Positions 25,572 through 32,860 of a DNA stretch of 48,038 nt are shown one piece after another. The translations under genes were made by a program, and so were the position numbers. The stretch comes from Clostridia bacterium (lineage in GTDB: Bacteria > Bacillota > Clostridia > Christensenellales > Borkfalkiaceae): the NCBI GenBank assembly GCA_017621155.1, contig JAGATP010000020.1, positions 1 through 48,038 of the forward strand, given 5' to 3'. Below the pieces are notes generated by a model. The model searched no databases, was not told the DNA's origin, and was given only the letters and a program-made list of their open reading frames with translations. Position 1 is the first letter of the stretch. Every line of letters begins with the position of its first letter.

Positions 25572-26430
25572 AGTTCAAATCGTTTGAAAGAGTGATGACG
25601 AGCAGTTCGGGGGGATTGTTAATTCGGATGGGAAGAATGGAATTGCCCAAGCCGCGGCTGACGACCATGTCCGTTCCGCCTTTGCGGTACACGCCTTCGG
25701 TATAACGCGGAAAGAGGCCCTGATTGGGTGCGACGAGTCCGCCGACGAAGGGAATGCGCACCTGCCCTCCGTGCGCGTGCCCCGTGAGGACGAGGTCTGC
25801 CCCCGTTTTTACGTACCCTTCGAAGAGCTCGGGACGGTGGCAGAGGACGACGTTATAGCAGTTTTCGATCAATAGGCCTTTGAGTTTGGTCGTAACCATG
25901 GACTCCTGCACGCCGTCAAATGCGCCCCGCTCGGTAAAATCGGGGTCTTGCAGGCCGATGAGGTTGATTCTCGCGCCGCCCCTTTCAATCCACACCCTTT
26001 TGTCATCCATCAGATGCACTCCGGCTTCCGACAACCTTCGTTCTAAGCTCTCGTAGTCATTGAGCCAAGCCTCGTGATTTCCCGTGACGTAGTAGGTAGG
26101 GGCGATTTTCACGGCTTGATCGATCAGTTCCATCGCAACGTCAACGTCGGTGCGGGAGGAATCGACCAGATCGCCCGTCACCACGATCATGTCGGGCGCT
26201 TCTTTCCGAATGCGGTCGGTGAGCTTGTCTCCCCACGCGTGGTTGTGCAAATCGGAAATTTGGACGATTTTAAAGTTTTGAAACGAACTTGGAAGCTTGT
26301 CGCTTTGAATGGAAATGCGGCAGGTCTCAATGGTGACGTTCCCCCAAATCGTCCATGCGACGATGAGCAGGGCAATCAGGGCAAGGAGAGGGAGAAGAAT
26401 GCGCTTTTTCTTTGATCGTAATTGCTTCAT
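25570..26430 (-). CDS. Membrane-anchored metallophosphoesterase, YkuE-like
   Basis: A 286-residue protein with one N-terminal membrane helix (about 11-29) and a calcineurin-like phosphoesterase domain: D60/H62 in ISDLHNH, D87 in GDLVD, N118/H119 in GNHE, His in VLCHRP, and GHAHGGQ. Relatives are metal-dependent phosphatases of the cell surface, some acting on lipids such as UDP-diacylglucosamine. Its ATG overlaps the ABC-F stop (ATGA), so it is co-expressed with the resistance gene; the functional link is unknown. Confidence 0.9.
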   Translation of the reverse strand: MKQLRSKKKRILLPLLALIALLIVAWTIWGNVTIETCRISIQSDKLPSSFQNFKIVQISDLHNHAWGDKLTDRIRKEAPDMIVVTGDLVDSSRTDVDVAMELIDQAVKIAPTYYVTGNHEAWLNDYESLERRLSEAGVHLMDDKRVWIERGGARINLIGLQDPDFTERGAFDGVQESMVTTKLKGLLIENCYNVVLCHRPELFEGYVKTGADLVLTGHAHGGQVRIPFVGGLVAPNQGLFPRYTEGVYRKGGTDMVVSRGLGNSILPIRINNPPELLVITLSNDLN

Positions 26431-27932
26431 GGCTCTATTGTAGCATTCGCGCTTTCTTTTGTCAAACGAACGACTTTCGTCGCGACGGCGGCTTGGAACG
26501 CCCTGTCGTGCTCCACGAAGAGCATGGTCGGACGATACGTCACGATGAGTTTTTCCATCTGCAAGCGGGCATACAGATCGAGGTAGTTCAACGGTTCGTC
26601 CCAAAGGTAGAGGTGCGCCCTTTCGCACAAGCTTCCCGCGATGAGAACTTTTTTCTTCTGCCCCTCCGAATAGCGGGAGGGTTCCCGTTCGAAATCCTCC
26701 TTTTCAAATCCGAGCTTTTGTAAAATTGCCTTAAACAGCGTTTCGTCAATCTCTTTTTCCCTTGCATAAGCGGAGAGCGATCCGCTGAAAGCCTCCGCCG
26801 TCTGCGGAACGTAGGAGATGCGAAGTCCCGATGCGAGCGCAAAAGTCCCGCTGTGCTTAATCTCTTTTCCGAGAACGAGCTTGAGAAGGGTGCTTTTCCC
26901 CGAGCCGTTTTTGCCCTCTAATGCAACGCGCTCTCCCCGCAGAAGCTCGAAGCGAAGAGGAGTTGTAATTTTTCGTTCCCCGTAAAAGAGCGCGACGTCC
27001 GAAAGGGATAATAGCCTCTCCTTGCAAGGAGTCAGGGGAAAGAGCTTTAAGCTTTCGCTCGTCTCCCTGTTTTTTAGCAGAGAGGACTTTTCGGCGATCG
27101 CCTTTTCTTGTCTCGCCTCCGTGATTTTTGCTCGCTTCATGACCTTTGCCGCCTTGTGACCGATGTAGCCTCTGTCCGGTCGCAGTCCCCCGATTTTCGT
27201 GTTGTACTTTGCTTCTTCCGCCCGATTTGCCCAGGAAGTCGTTCTCTTGGAGGTTTCCGACAGCTTGGAAATTTCCCGTTTTAATTTCTCGCTTTGAGAA
27301 AGCTCAAAGGCTTGCGTGCGTTCGAAGTTCAAAAACCAGGAGGAAAAATTCCCGCTCTGCACTTCGATATTTGATTTGTTGATGGAGAGAATGTGATCGA
27401 CGCAGTCGTCTAAAAACGCCCTGTCGTGGGAGACGAGGAGAAATCCCTTTTTTCGCTTTAAGTACGAGGCGACGATTTGCCTTCCCTCCGTATCGAGGTG
27501 ATTGGTCGGCTCGTCGATGAGAAGATACTCCTCCCTTAAAAAGAGCGCCGCAAGCAGCGCTTTGCTCTGTTCGCCGCTTGAAAGGCTGCAAAAGGGGAGA
27601 TACAGGCAATCTTCCGCTTTTAGAAGGGAAAGCTCGCGGAGAAGCTCCCATTCCTGCGCTTCGGAGCAGACTTCCTGCAACACTTCTATGGTGAGGCGAT
27701 CCTTCCCTTGAACGGGGAAGGGGAAATAAGTGCAGGAAAGCTTCGGCGTTATGCTCCCGCGGTATTCGTATTTTCCCGCAAGAAGCTGCAAAAGCGTCGT
27801 CTTTCCCCGTCCGTTTCGCCCGACGACGCCGAGCTTCCAATCGGTGTCTAGCATTAAATTGACGTTTTCGAAAACGGGGACGAAGCTTCCCTCGTGCGTA
27901 AACGATAGATTTTGAATTTTGATGACTGACAT
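26427..27932 (-). CDS. Lsa-like ABC-F ribosome-protection ATPase
   Basis: A 501-residue soluble protein with two ABC domains and no membrane segment: first Walker A GRNGRGKTTLLQLL, signature LSSGEQ and LIDEPTNHLD; a charged linker (about 205-290); second Walker A GKNGSGKSTLLKL, SEGQKKK and LWDEPLNYLD. Sequence and length resemble Lsa/CplR proteins, which bind the ribosome and displace lincosamides, pleuromutilins and streptogramin A. The start at 27932 has GGGAG just upstream. A leader peptide and terminator precede it (27946-28143), the classical ribosome-mediated attenuation layout for this class. The actual drug spectrum cannot be told. Confidence 0.9.
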   Translation of the reverse strand: MSVIKIQNLSFTHEGSFVPVFENVNLMLDTDWKLGVVGRNGRGKTTLLQLLAGKYEYRGSITPKLSCTYFPFPVQGKDRLTIEVLQEVCSEAQEWELLRELSLLKAEDCLYLPFCSLSSGEQSKALLAALFLREEYLLIDEPTNHLDTEGRQIVASYLKRKKGFLLVSHDRAFLDDCVDHILSINKSNIEVQSGNFSSWFLNFERTQAFELSQSEKLKREISKLSETSKRTTSWANRAEEAKYNTKIGGLRPDRGYIGHKAAKVMKRAKITEARQEKAIAEKSSLLKNRETSESLKLFPLTPCKERLLSLSDVALFYGERKITTPLRFELLRGERVALEGKNGSGKSTLLKLVLGKEIKHSGTFALASGLRISYVPQTAEAFSGSLSAYAREKEIDETLFKAILQKLGFEKEDFEREPSRYSEGQKKKVLIAGSLCERAHLYLWDEPLNYLDLYARLQMEKLIVTYRPTMLFVEHDRAFQAAVATKVVRLTKESANATIEP

Positions 27933-27945
27933 GGCTTTTCTCCCG

Positions 27946-27978
27946 AAAAAAAGAGCTATGAGAAAAATCTCATAGCTC
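27946..27978 (-). terminator. Attenuator hairpin in the ABC-F leader
   Basis: On the minus strand GAGCTATGAG pairs with CTCATAGCTC (27953-27978) over a 6-base loop, followed by seven T (27946-27952) and then the gene's ribosome binding site. It sits between promoter and start codon, so default termination would silence the gene. Confidence 0.85.
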
Positions 27979-28055
27979 AAAATAGAACGATGGTATCAAA
28001 TTGAGGATGACGGATTTTGCTCTCTTGCAATCGGCAAGGAGACCCCGCCGCTGCG

Positions 28056-28085
28056 CTATTCGATTGAAAGAGTAGCAAGATACAT
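28056..28085 (-). CDS. ABC-F leader peptide (9 residues)
   Basis: MYLATLSIE then TAG, preceded by a good Shine-Dalgarno GAGGTG (28090-28095) four bases before the ATG. It lies about 20 bases into the leader transcript. In known ABC-F leaders, a drug-stalled ribosome on such a peptide prevents the terminator from folding. The ATAGC at the end of this frame can pair with GCTAT in the terminator's first arm. The role is inferred from layout. Confidence 0.6.
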   Translation of the reverse strand: MYLATLSIE

Positions 28086-28114
28086 TTTACACCTCAAAAG
28101 AATCTGATGGGATA

Positions 28115-28143
28115 AGGATAGCATATCTGAAGAAAAAAGGCAA
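28115..28143 (-). promoter_or_regulatory. Promoter of the ABC-F leader
   Basis: On the minus strand TTGCCT (28138-28143), 17 bases and TATCCT (28115-28120). Transcription would start near 28108, giving a leader of about 175 bases. Confidence 0.65.
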
Positions 28144-28254
28144 GCGTTTTTCCTTTGGAATTTGCGTTTTGGAGTCTATATAGGGGAAAGGAGAGTTTTG
28201 TTCTCTTCCGCTTAGGGAAAAATAATTCTGTCCTTTGAAAGAATAAAAAAATGG

Positions 28255-28283
28255 TTGACAAATGCTTTTTTTCGTGGTAGAAT
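28255..28283 (+). promoter_or_regulatory. tRNA operon promoter
   Basis: TTGACA (28255-28260), 17 bases and an extended TGG TAGAAT (-10 at 28278-28283), 13 bases before tRNA-Val. Confidence 0.9.
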
Positions 28284-28295
28284 AAGAAAACGAAC

Positions 28296-28372
28296 GGGGG
28301 CATAGCTCAGCTGGTTAGAGCGCATGCTTCACATGCATGAGGTCACAGGTTCGAGCCCTGTTGTCCCCACCA
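28296..28372 (+). tRNA. tRNA-Val (anticodon CAC)
   Basis: A 77-base cloverleaf: acceptor GGGGGCA/TGTCCCC, D-arm AGCTCAGCTGGTTAGAGC, anticodon stem CATGC/GCATG around loop TTCACAT (anticodon CAC), T-arm ACAGG-TTCGAGC-CCTGT and an encoded CCA. Reads GUG. Confidence 0.96.
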
Positions 28373-28485
28373 CCGTTTTGCCATAGGGCGTTTTGTTGAA
28401 GAGACCAACCGCCCTCGGCTTGTTAAAATCTTGCCGAAAGAGATTTTGAGGCGCTTGTTTGATTTCGGCATTTTATATTTGGGAT

Positions 28486-28561
28486 GGGGTTATGGCTCAG
28501 CTGGTAGAGCGATGCGTTCGCAACGCATAGGCCAGGGGTTCGAATCCCCTTAGCTCCACCA
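28486..28561 (+). tRNA. tRNA-Ala (anticodon CGC)
   Basis: A 76-base cloverleaf: acceptor GGGGTTA/TAGCTCC, anticodon stem ATGCG/CGCAT around loop TTCGCAA (anticodon CGC), T-arm AGGGG-TTCGAAT-CCCCT, CCA encoded. Reads GCG. Probably co-transcribed with tRNA-Val, since no good promoter lies between them. Confidence 0.96.
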
Positions 28562-28564
28562 TGT

Positions 28565-28597
28565 AAAACCCTAAACGAATATTCGTTTAGGGTTTTT
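28565..28597 (+). terminator. tRNA operon terminator
   Basis: AAACCCTAAACGAA pairs with TTCGTTTAGGGTTT (28566-28595), followed by more T. The remainder up to 28747 holds small hairpins (TAACGGCAA/TTGCCGTTA, CCACCGGC/GCCGGTGG) but no gene. Confidence 0.92.
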
Positions 28598-28747
28598 ACT
28601 ACAAGATAACGGCAAGATTCGTAGAGAATTGCCGTTATAATGCCACCGGCTATGCCGGTGGATCTGAAAAACCTTTGGCGTTTTGCTATCATATATTTGC
28701 TCAATTAGAGCGCTAAACTGTAATTTAGCGGAGGAATTTTACGAATT

Positions 28748-29284
28748 ATGAGTGTGTGTATAATTTCATTTAGTTCTCGAAAAAATGGTAATTGTTCGCA
28801 AATTGGTGAGTTTATCAGCTCTTTGTTTTCAGATGCCAAATTTTATAACTTCGCTAACTTTGCAATAAATGCTTGTGGTGATTGTTCCTATCAATGTTTT
28901 AATAGCGGGAGTAACTGCCCTTTCTTTTCGGACAAGGAATATGAAATACTTGATGCAATCACGAACAGCACGGTTACATACTTTGTTGTGCCGAACTACT
29001 GCGATTTTCCGTGCTCGAATTTCTTTGTTTTTAATGAAAGAAGTTTATGTTATTTTCAAAATAACGATAAATTATTGACTGCCTACTTGAAAGTGCCTAA
29101 AAAATTTATAATAGTAAGCAACACAAATTTGGAAAATTTCAAAACGGCATTTGCATATCATACGAATGATGAGCCCGAAATTCTATGTTTGGCGGCTAAA
29201 AAATACGGCAAAATAAGCATTGACGGCAATCTGCTGACTTCAAAACAAGTTATTGAAGATTTGAGAAAATTTGCAACCGTATAA
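28748..29284 (+). CDS. Flavodoxin-fold (NADPH-FMN-reductase/iron-sulfur flavoprotein-like) protein
   Basis: A 178-residue protein with a flavodoxin-like start: strand, then the FMN phosphate loop SSRKNGNCSQIGEFI. Cysteines C43, C46, C50 and C57 (ACGDCSYQCFNSGSNCP) lie where iron-sulfur flavoproteins carry their cluster ligands; spacing is C-x2-C-x3-C-x6-C. It may be a small redox flavoprotein. The gene is clearly more AT-rich than its neighbours and starts directly downstream of tRNA-Ala, suggesting acquisition. GGAGG lies 12 bases before the ATG, rather far. Confidence 0.7.
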   Translation: MSVCIISFSSRKNGNCSQIGEFISSLFSDAKFYNFANFAINACGDCSYQCFNSGSNCPFFSDKEYEILDAITNSTVTYFVVPNYCDFPCSNFFVFNERSLCYFQNNDKLLTAYLKVPKKFIIVSNTNLENFKTAFAYHTNDEPEILCLAAKKYGKISIDGNLLTSKQVIEDLRKFATV

Positions 29285-29437
29285 TGCAGTTTAGCAGTAG
29301 AAATTACAATTTAGCGGGTATCTTAAAATTTGTTTTACGTTACTCAAACTTTACCATCGCGTTGCCGCAAGGCATATTTTAACAAAAAGCGGTCTTGAGC
29401 CGTTTTGCGGAATAAAGTCATATTGGGAAAACAGAAA

Positions 29438-30031
29438 ATGAAAATAAGAAGCTATGAAATCAGTGATGAAGCTGAATGGTTAAAATGCAGGGTGCTTTCC
29501 TTCTTGGACACCTCTTATTATAACGACGTTCTGACGAGCCGTGAAAGGTATTCGAGCGATGCAATTTGCCTTGTGGCAGAGGAGAGGGGGAGAATCATCG
29601 GGTTACTTGATGCGGAAATTGAAAGTGCGGCGGGCAGTTTGTGCGTCGCGGGAACAGAATGCGGCGCGGTGATTTGGCATTTGGCGGTATTGCCTGAATA
29701 TCGAAGGCAGAGCGTCGCCACGGCGTTATGGAACGAAGCGGCAAAACAACTGAAAGAGCGAGGGATTCGATACTGTGAGGTTTGGACGCAGGAAGACGAA
29801 CCGGCGAACAGATGGTATCAAAGACAGGGCTTTTCTAATTTGAAGGAGCATAATTGGTTGCGTTGTTATGCGCACGTCTCGCAAAGGCAATGGTTTTTGA
29901 AGGAAGAAAACGTAGGCGAAATTTACGGGGTCGAGGAAATGGTCTTCGAAGCACCCACCTCGCGAAAAGAGGAGCTTGCCCCGCATTGCAGTCAAATCAT
30001 TGAGGTAAGGTTGTACGCAAAGGAACTGTAA
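29438..30031 (+). CDS. GNAT-family N-acetyltransferase
   Basis: A 197-residue protein. GNAT landmarks: IWHLAVLPEYRRQSVATALWNEA (beta4 strand and acetyl-CoA loop, QSVATAL in place of Q/RGxGxA) and the later CEVWTQEDEPANRWYQRQGF. A C-terminal extension of about 50 residues resembles that of aminoglycoside-type or related acetyltransferases of unknown substrate. I chose ATG 29438 (MKIRSYEISD) because family sequence starts there; the ribosome binding site is weak. Confidence 0.82.
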   Translation: MKIRSYEISDEAEWLKCRVLSFLDTSYYNDVLTSRERYSSDAICLVAEERGRIIGLLDAEIESAAGSLCVAGTECGAVIWHLAVLPEYRRQSVATALWNEAAKQLKERGIRYCEVWTQEDEPANRWYQRQGFSNLKEHNWLRCYAHVSQRQWFLKEENVGEIYGVEEMVFEAPTSRKEELAPHCSQIIEVRLYAKEL

Positions 30032-30054
30032 CTTTTTCCGTGTGGTAGGTAGAT

Positions 30055-30618
30055 ATGGAAAATCAAAGGAAGAAAAAACTTTCGGAAATGACAATAGAAG
30101 AGCTTTGGGAATTGTTTCCGATCATTCTTACGGAGCACAAATCGGATTGGACGGATCGGTATCAGGAAGAGGTTGCGGTGCTAAAATCGATTTTGCCGCC
30201 TTCTGTCCGATATTACCACGTCGGAAGCACGGCGATAGACGGTATCCGGGCAAAGCCGATTGTCGATCTTTTGATCGTCGTAACGTCAGACCGAGAGCAA
30301 AAAGGCGTCGCTGATCTCTTACAGAAAAACGGGTATCTCTTGATGGCAAGGACGGACAAGCGCATCTCTTTGAACAAGGGATACACGGAAAACGGATTTG
30401 CCGAGAGCGTATTTCATCTGCATGTAAGGCTTGAGGGCGATGTTGACGAGCTCTATTTCAGAGATTATCTGAATGCGCACCCCGAAATCGCAAAGGAATA
30501 TGAGAAGTTAAAGCTTCGGCTATGGAAAGAATACGAGCACAACAGAGACGCCTATACGGAAGCAAAGACCGAATTTGTAAAGAAATACACGAGCTTGGCA
30601 AAACAGGAGTTGCCCTGA
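30055..30618 (+). CDS. GrpB/UPF0157-family protein
   Basis: A 187-residue protein of the GrpB family, a nucleotidyltransferase-like fold. It has HVGSTAIDGIRAKPIVDLLI, the family's signature with the GS and paired Asp positions, and FHLHVRL further on. Some relatives are fused to CoaE or act near dephospho-CoA kinase, but most are uncharacterised. It follows the GNAT gene by 23 bases, probably in one transcript. Confidence 0.85.
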   Translation: MENQRKKKLSEMTIEELWELFPIILTEHKSDWTDRYQEEVAVLKSILPPSVRYYHVGSTAIDGIRAKPIVDLLIVVTSDREQKGVADLLQKNGYLLMARTDKRISLNKGYTENGFAESVFHLHVRLEGDVDELYFRDYLNAHPEIAKEYEKLKLRLWKEYEHNRDAYTEAKTEFVKKYTSLAKQELP

Positions 30619-30737
30619 AATGCTGCATTGTCGCCGTAAGGCGAGAGGTCAAGAGGTTGCCAAAAAGGGAAACTATTGGCTTTTTAGCGGCTTTTCAGAA
30701 AAAACTTCTGTTTTATAAATTTTTTGATCGTCAAGGA

Positions 30738-30766
30738 TTGAAAAAATCGAAGAAGTATGGTAAAAT
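30738..30766 (+). promoter_or_regulatory. Promoter of the RiPP-like locus
   Basis: TTGAAA (30738-30743), 17 bases and an extended TGG TAAAAT (-10 at 30761-30766), 45 bases before the small peptide gene. Confidence 0.75.
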
Positions 30767-30810
30767 GTAAAAAAATCGTAAAAAAGATCGTTATTTGACA
30801 GGAGAAAAAG

Positions 30811-30936
30811 ATGGAAGACCAAAAGAAGCCTTACGAAGAGGTGAAAGTGGAAATCATATCCTTTCGGGAAGAAGACGTCATTCGCACGAGCGGCGGACTT
30901 ATGCACGATGACACGGGCATCGATTGGATACCGTGA
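30811..30936 (+). CDS. 41-residue RiPP precursor-like peptide
   Basis: Starts at ATG 30811 with AGGAG upstream and ends in TGA at 30936. The N-terminal half (KKPYEEVKVEIISFREEDV) has the Tyr-x-x-x, alternating hydrophobic, [DE]V-I pattern of leader peptides that bind PqqD-type recognition elements (the usual Pro of YxxP is Val here). A short tail follows IRTS: GGLMHDDTGIDWIP. Thr at minus 2 before Gly recalls lasso-peptide leaders, and Asp 6 or 7 of the tail could act as a ring acceptor, but no cyclase gene is present. A PqqD-like gene starts 38 bases later. The precursor role is inferred from size, leader pattern and neighbours. Confidence 0.65.
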   Translation: MEDQKKPYEEVKVEIISFREEDVIRTSGGLMHDDTGIDWIP

Positions 30937-30974
30937 TGCTTTGCGCCATTTTTGGCATTGACAAAGGAGAAAGG

Positions 30975-31229
30975 ATGAAAATCAAGCAGGGGTTTGTGGT
31001 GCGCAAGGTGGGCAACGACGTATTCGCCGTTTCCACGCGAGCGGACTTCAACGGCATGGTCAAGTTGAACGAAACGGCAGCTATGCTTTGGGAGTACTTT
31101 CAGACGGAGCATACCGCAGAAGAGGGTGCTCTTTTTCTGTGTCAAAGCTATGAGGTGTCCCCGGAAAAGGCAAAAGCGGACGTAGAGAAGTTTTTGAAAA
31201 GCTTGCGGGAAAGCGACATTTTGCAATGA
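30975..31229 (+). CDS. PqqD-family protein (RiPP recognition element)
   Basis: An 84-residue protein with the winged-helix-like PqqD pattern: three strands (FVVRKVGNDVFAVS, a MVKLNETAAMLWEYF helix start) then helices (AEEGALFLCQSYEVS, KADVEKFLKSLRESDIL). PqqD-type domains bind the leader of a precursor peptide and hand it to modifying enzymes. Start ATG 30975 follows GGAG. The stop overlaps an ATG of the next frame (ATGA at 31226). It lies between the candidate precursor and the nucleotidyltransferase, with nothing else in the operon. Confidence 0.85.
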   Translation: MKIKQGFVVRKVGNDVFAVSTRADFNGMVKLNETAAMLWEYFQTEHTAEEGALFLCQSYEVSPEKAKADVEKFLKSLRESDILQ

Positions 31230-31249
31230 CAGGGGAGAGGGGAGAAGCA

Positions 31250-32299
31250 ATGAGCGACACGGAATGTACATCGGTCGGAAAAGAGCAGGTTATGGAGCTC
31301 CTTCCATTGCTCTCCAAAGCCGTTCTTTCGGGAGCGTGCATGCCAATGCCTTCTCCCGACGAAGGCGTCCTTGCGCTTGCGAAACGCCATTTGGTCGCAT
31401 CCTGTCTGTTTGCGGAAGATCGCAATGCCGCGATCAAGCGGCAAATCTTATTCGATGCCGAGCGGGAGGAAATCTTCCAAAGGGCAAAAGCAAGGAATAT
31501 TCCCGTTTTAGAACTAAAGGGAAACGCGCTCTCTAAGCTCTATCCTGCGTACGGAATGCGCTCGTTTGCGGACGCAGATCTCTTGATTCCTACTTCCTTC
31601 GAACGAGCTTTCCATACCTTGATGAAAGAGGCGGGCTATTCTCTCCGCTCCAAAAGCGAGGTACATGCAAATTATTGCAAAGACCCTTGTTTTCATTTTG
31701 AAATTCATACGAGGCTCTTTCCCAAGACGATGAAAGAGTTTTCTTACTTTGAAGGGATATGGGAGAGAGTGAGCGAAGAGGACGGAAAGTACCGAATGCC
31801 TATCGAAGATAGCTACCTCTACTTTTTGGCGCATGCGTATAAGCATTCCGTCAGCGGGTTCGGATTGCGCACCTATCTCGACTTTCTCCTGTTGAAGCGA
31901 AAACTGATACAGGATGGGGCGGACTTTTCCGCAATTGAAAAAGAGCTTGCGCATATGGGACTATCTTCGTTTGCTGAGAAGCTTGCAGAAACATCTGAGA
32001 TTCTCTTTTACGGAACGCCTGATCAAGAGCTATTGCAAACAATCGCCAAGGGAAGCGTTTATGGCACATTGGAGGAGAATACCGTTCATCGGATGGAGCA
32101 GGACGAGCATTTTTTGCGTCATGCACTTTTCCCGCCGATTGCGAGCCTTGCCTCGGCATATCCGACTTTATACCGTTTTCCCGTGTTGTATCCTGTTTTT
32201 TGGCTTTTTCGATTGTTCGCCATGTTGTTTTGCAAGAGCCGAAGGGATTCTGCGCTTTTTCGCTTTCGCGTTTATCGTCGTCGGAAGAAGAATAAGTAA
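31250..32299 (+). CDS. Nucleotidyltransferase-like protein (NTP_transf_5 type)
   Basis: A 349-residue protein. The core VLELKGNALSKLYPAYGMRS followed by FADADLLIP matches the uncharacterised nucleotidyltransferase family (PF14907 type), with HFEIHTRLF and HAYKHSVSGFGLRTYLDFLLL later; a hydrophobic stretch near the C-terminus (FPVLYPVFWLFRLFAMLF) may touch the membrane. Family members often neighbour PqqD-like genes, including in lasso-peptide clusters, where a tailoring role is suspected. ATG 31226 overlaps the PqqD stop, but GGGGAGAAG favours ATG 31250. Confidence 0.8.
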   Translation: MSDTECTSVGKEQVMELLPLLSKAVLSGACMPMPSPDEGVLALAKRHLVASCLFAEDRNAAIKRQILFDAEREEIFQRAKARNIPVLELKGNALSKLYPAYGMRSFADADLLIPTSFERAFHTLMKEAGYSLRSKSEVHANYCKDPCFHFEIHTRLFPKTMKEFSYFEGIWERVSEEDGKYRMPIEDSYLYFLAHAYKHSVSGFGLRTYLDFLLLKRKLIQDGADFSAIEKELAHMGLSSFAEKLAETSEILFYGTPDQELLQTIAKGSVYGTLEENTVHRMEQDEHFLRHALFPPIASLASAYPTLYRFPVLYPVFWLFRLFAMLFCKSRRDSALFRFRVYRRRKKNK

Positions 32300-32364
32300 G
32301 GAAGATTGCCTTAAATATTAGAGGAGATTTTTAAAACGTTTCTTTTCAGATATGATCCATAAAA

Positions 32365-32412
32365 AAGGACAGAAATTTTGATCTGAAACAATCAAAATTT
32401 CTGTCCTTCTTT
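32365..32412. terminator. Bidirectional terminator
   Basis: AAGGACAGAAATTTTGAT (32365-32382) pairs perfectly with ATCAAAATTTCTGTCCTT (32391-32408). A run on the left, T-rich on the right: it ends the RiPP-like locus and the convergent XRE gene. Confidence 0.93.
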
Positions 32413-32416
32413 TGTC

Positions 32417-32860
32417 TTAAGTTTTTGTTCTTCCGATGATGAAGTCAACGGTACAGCCGAAACCGTCCGCCATCATAACGATGCAATCGAGCGTAGGTGT
32501 GCGTTTTCCGTTTTTCCATTCATAAAATCGCGAGCATGAAATGTGGGTCGCTTGATAGAAGTGGCACCACGGGCATTTGAAGTGTTCTTTCAACACCTTG
32601 AGCTGTTCGGAAAAGGGCGGACACGGGTAAAAAGTATGAGAATGGTTTTCCGCCTCCCGACCCAATAGGAAATCGGTGGAGCAGCGGAAGAAGTCAGCCA
32701 TTTTTACGAGATTTTCAACGGTGGGCGTATAGCGCGCACGTAAATAGCGCCCGATCGTCGTGGCGTCAATCCCTGTTTCCTTTGCAAGCTGTGTGATATT
32801 CAATTCGCGCTCGAATAGAAGCGAATCGAGCGTTTCCGAGAATTTCGACAAATTATCCAT
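32417..32860 (-). CDS. XRE-family regulator with two HTH domains
   Basis: A 147-residue protein made of two related HTH units: first LNITQLAKETGIDATTIGRY through FFRCSTDFLLGR, second HISCSRFYEWKNGKRTP through GFGCTVDFIIGR. The two halves share the CSTDFLLGR / CTVDFIIGR end, so it arose by duplication. A cysteine-containing link (CPWC) joins them. It probably binds DNA as a single-chain pseudo-dimer. Its target may be its own upstream region, which holds a large inverted repeat (32888-32935). Confidence 0.85.
   Translation of the reverse strand: MDNLSKFSETLDSLLFERELNITQLAKETGIDATTIGRYLRARYTPTVENLVKMADFFRCSTDFLLGREAENHSHTFYPCPPFSEQLKVLKEHFKCPWCHFYQATHISCSRFYEWKNGKRTPTLDCIVMMADGFGCTVDFIIGRTKT

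Noticed and set aside
28296..28600. Integration site (att) at the tRNA pair
   Set aside because: No second copy of a tRNA 3' end and no integrase were seen within the window.
28423..28704. Minus-strand frame through tRNA-Ala containing GAKGIRTPGLC
   Set aside because: This string is the well-known false translation of the antisense of a tRNA.
30738..32299. Complete lasso-peptide cluster
   Set aside because: No asparagine-synthase-like cyclase, transglutaminase-like protease or transporter is present; only the precursor-like, PqqD and nucleotidyltransferase genes are seen.
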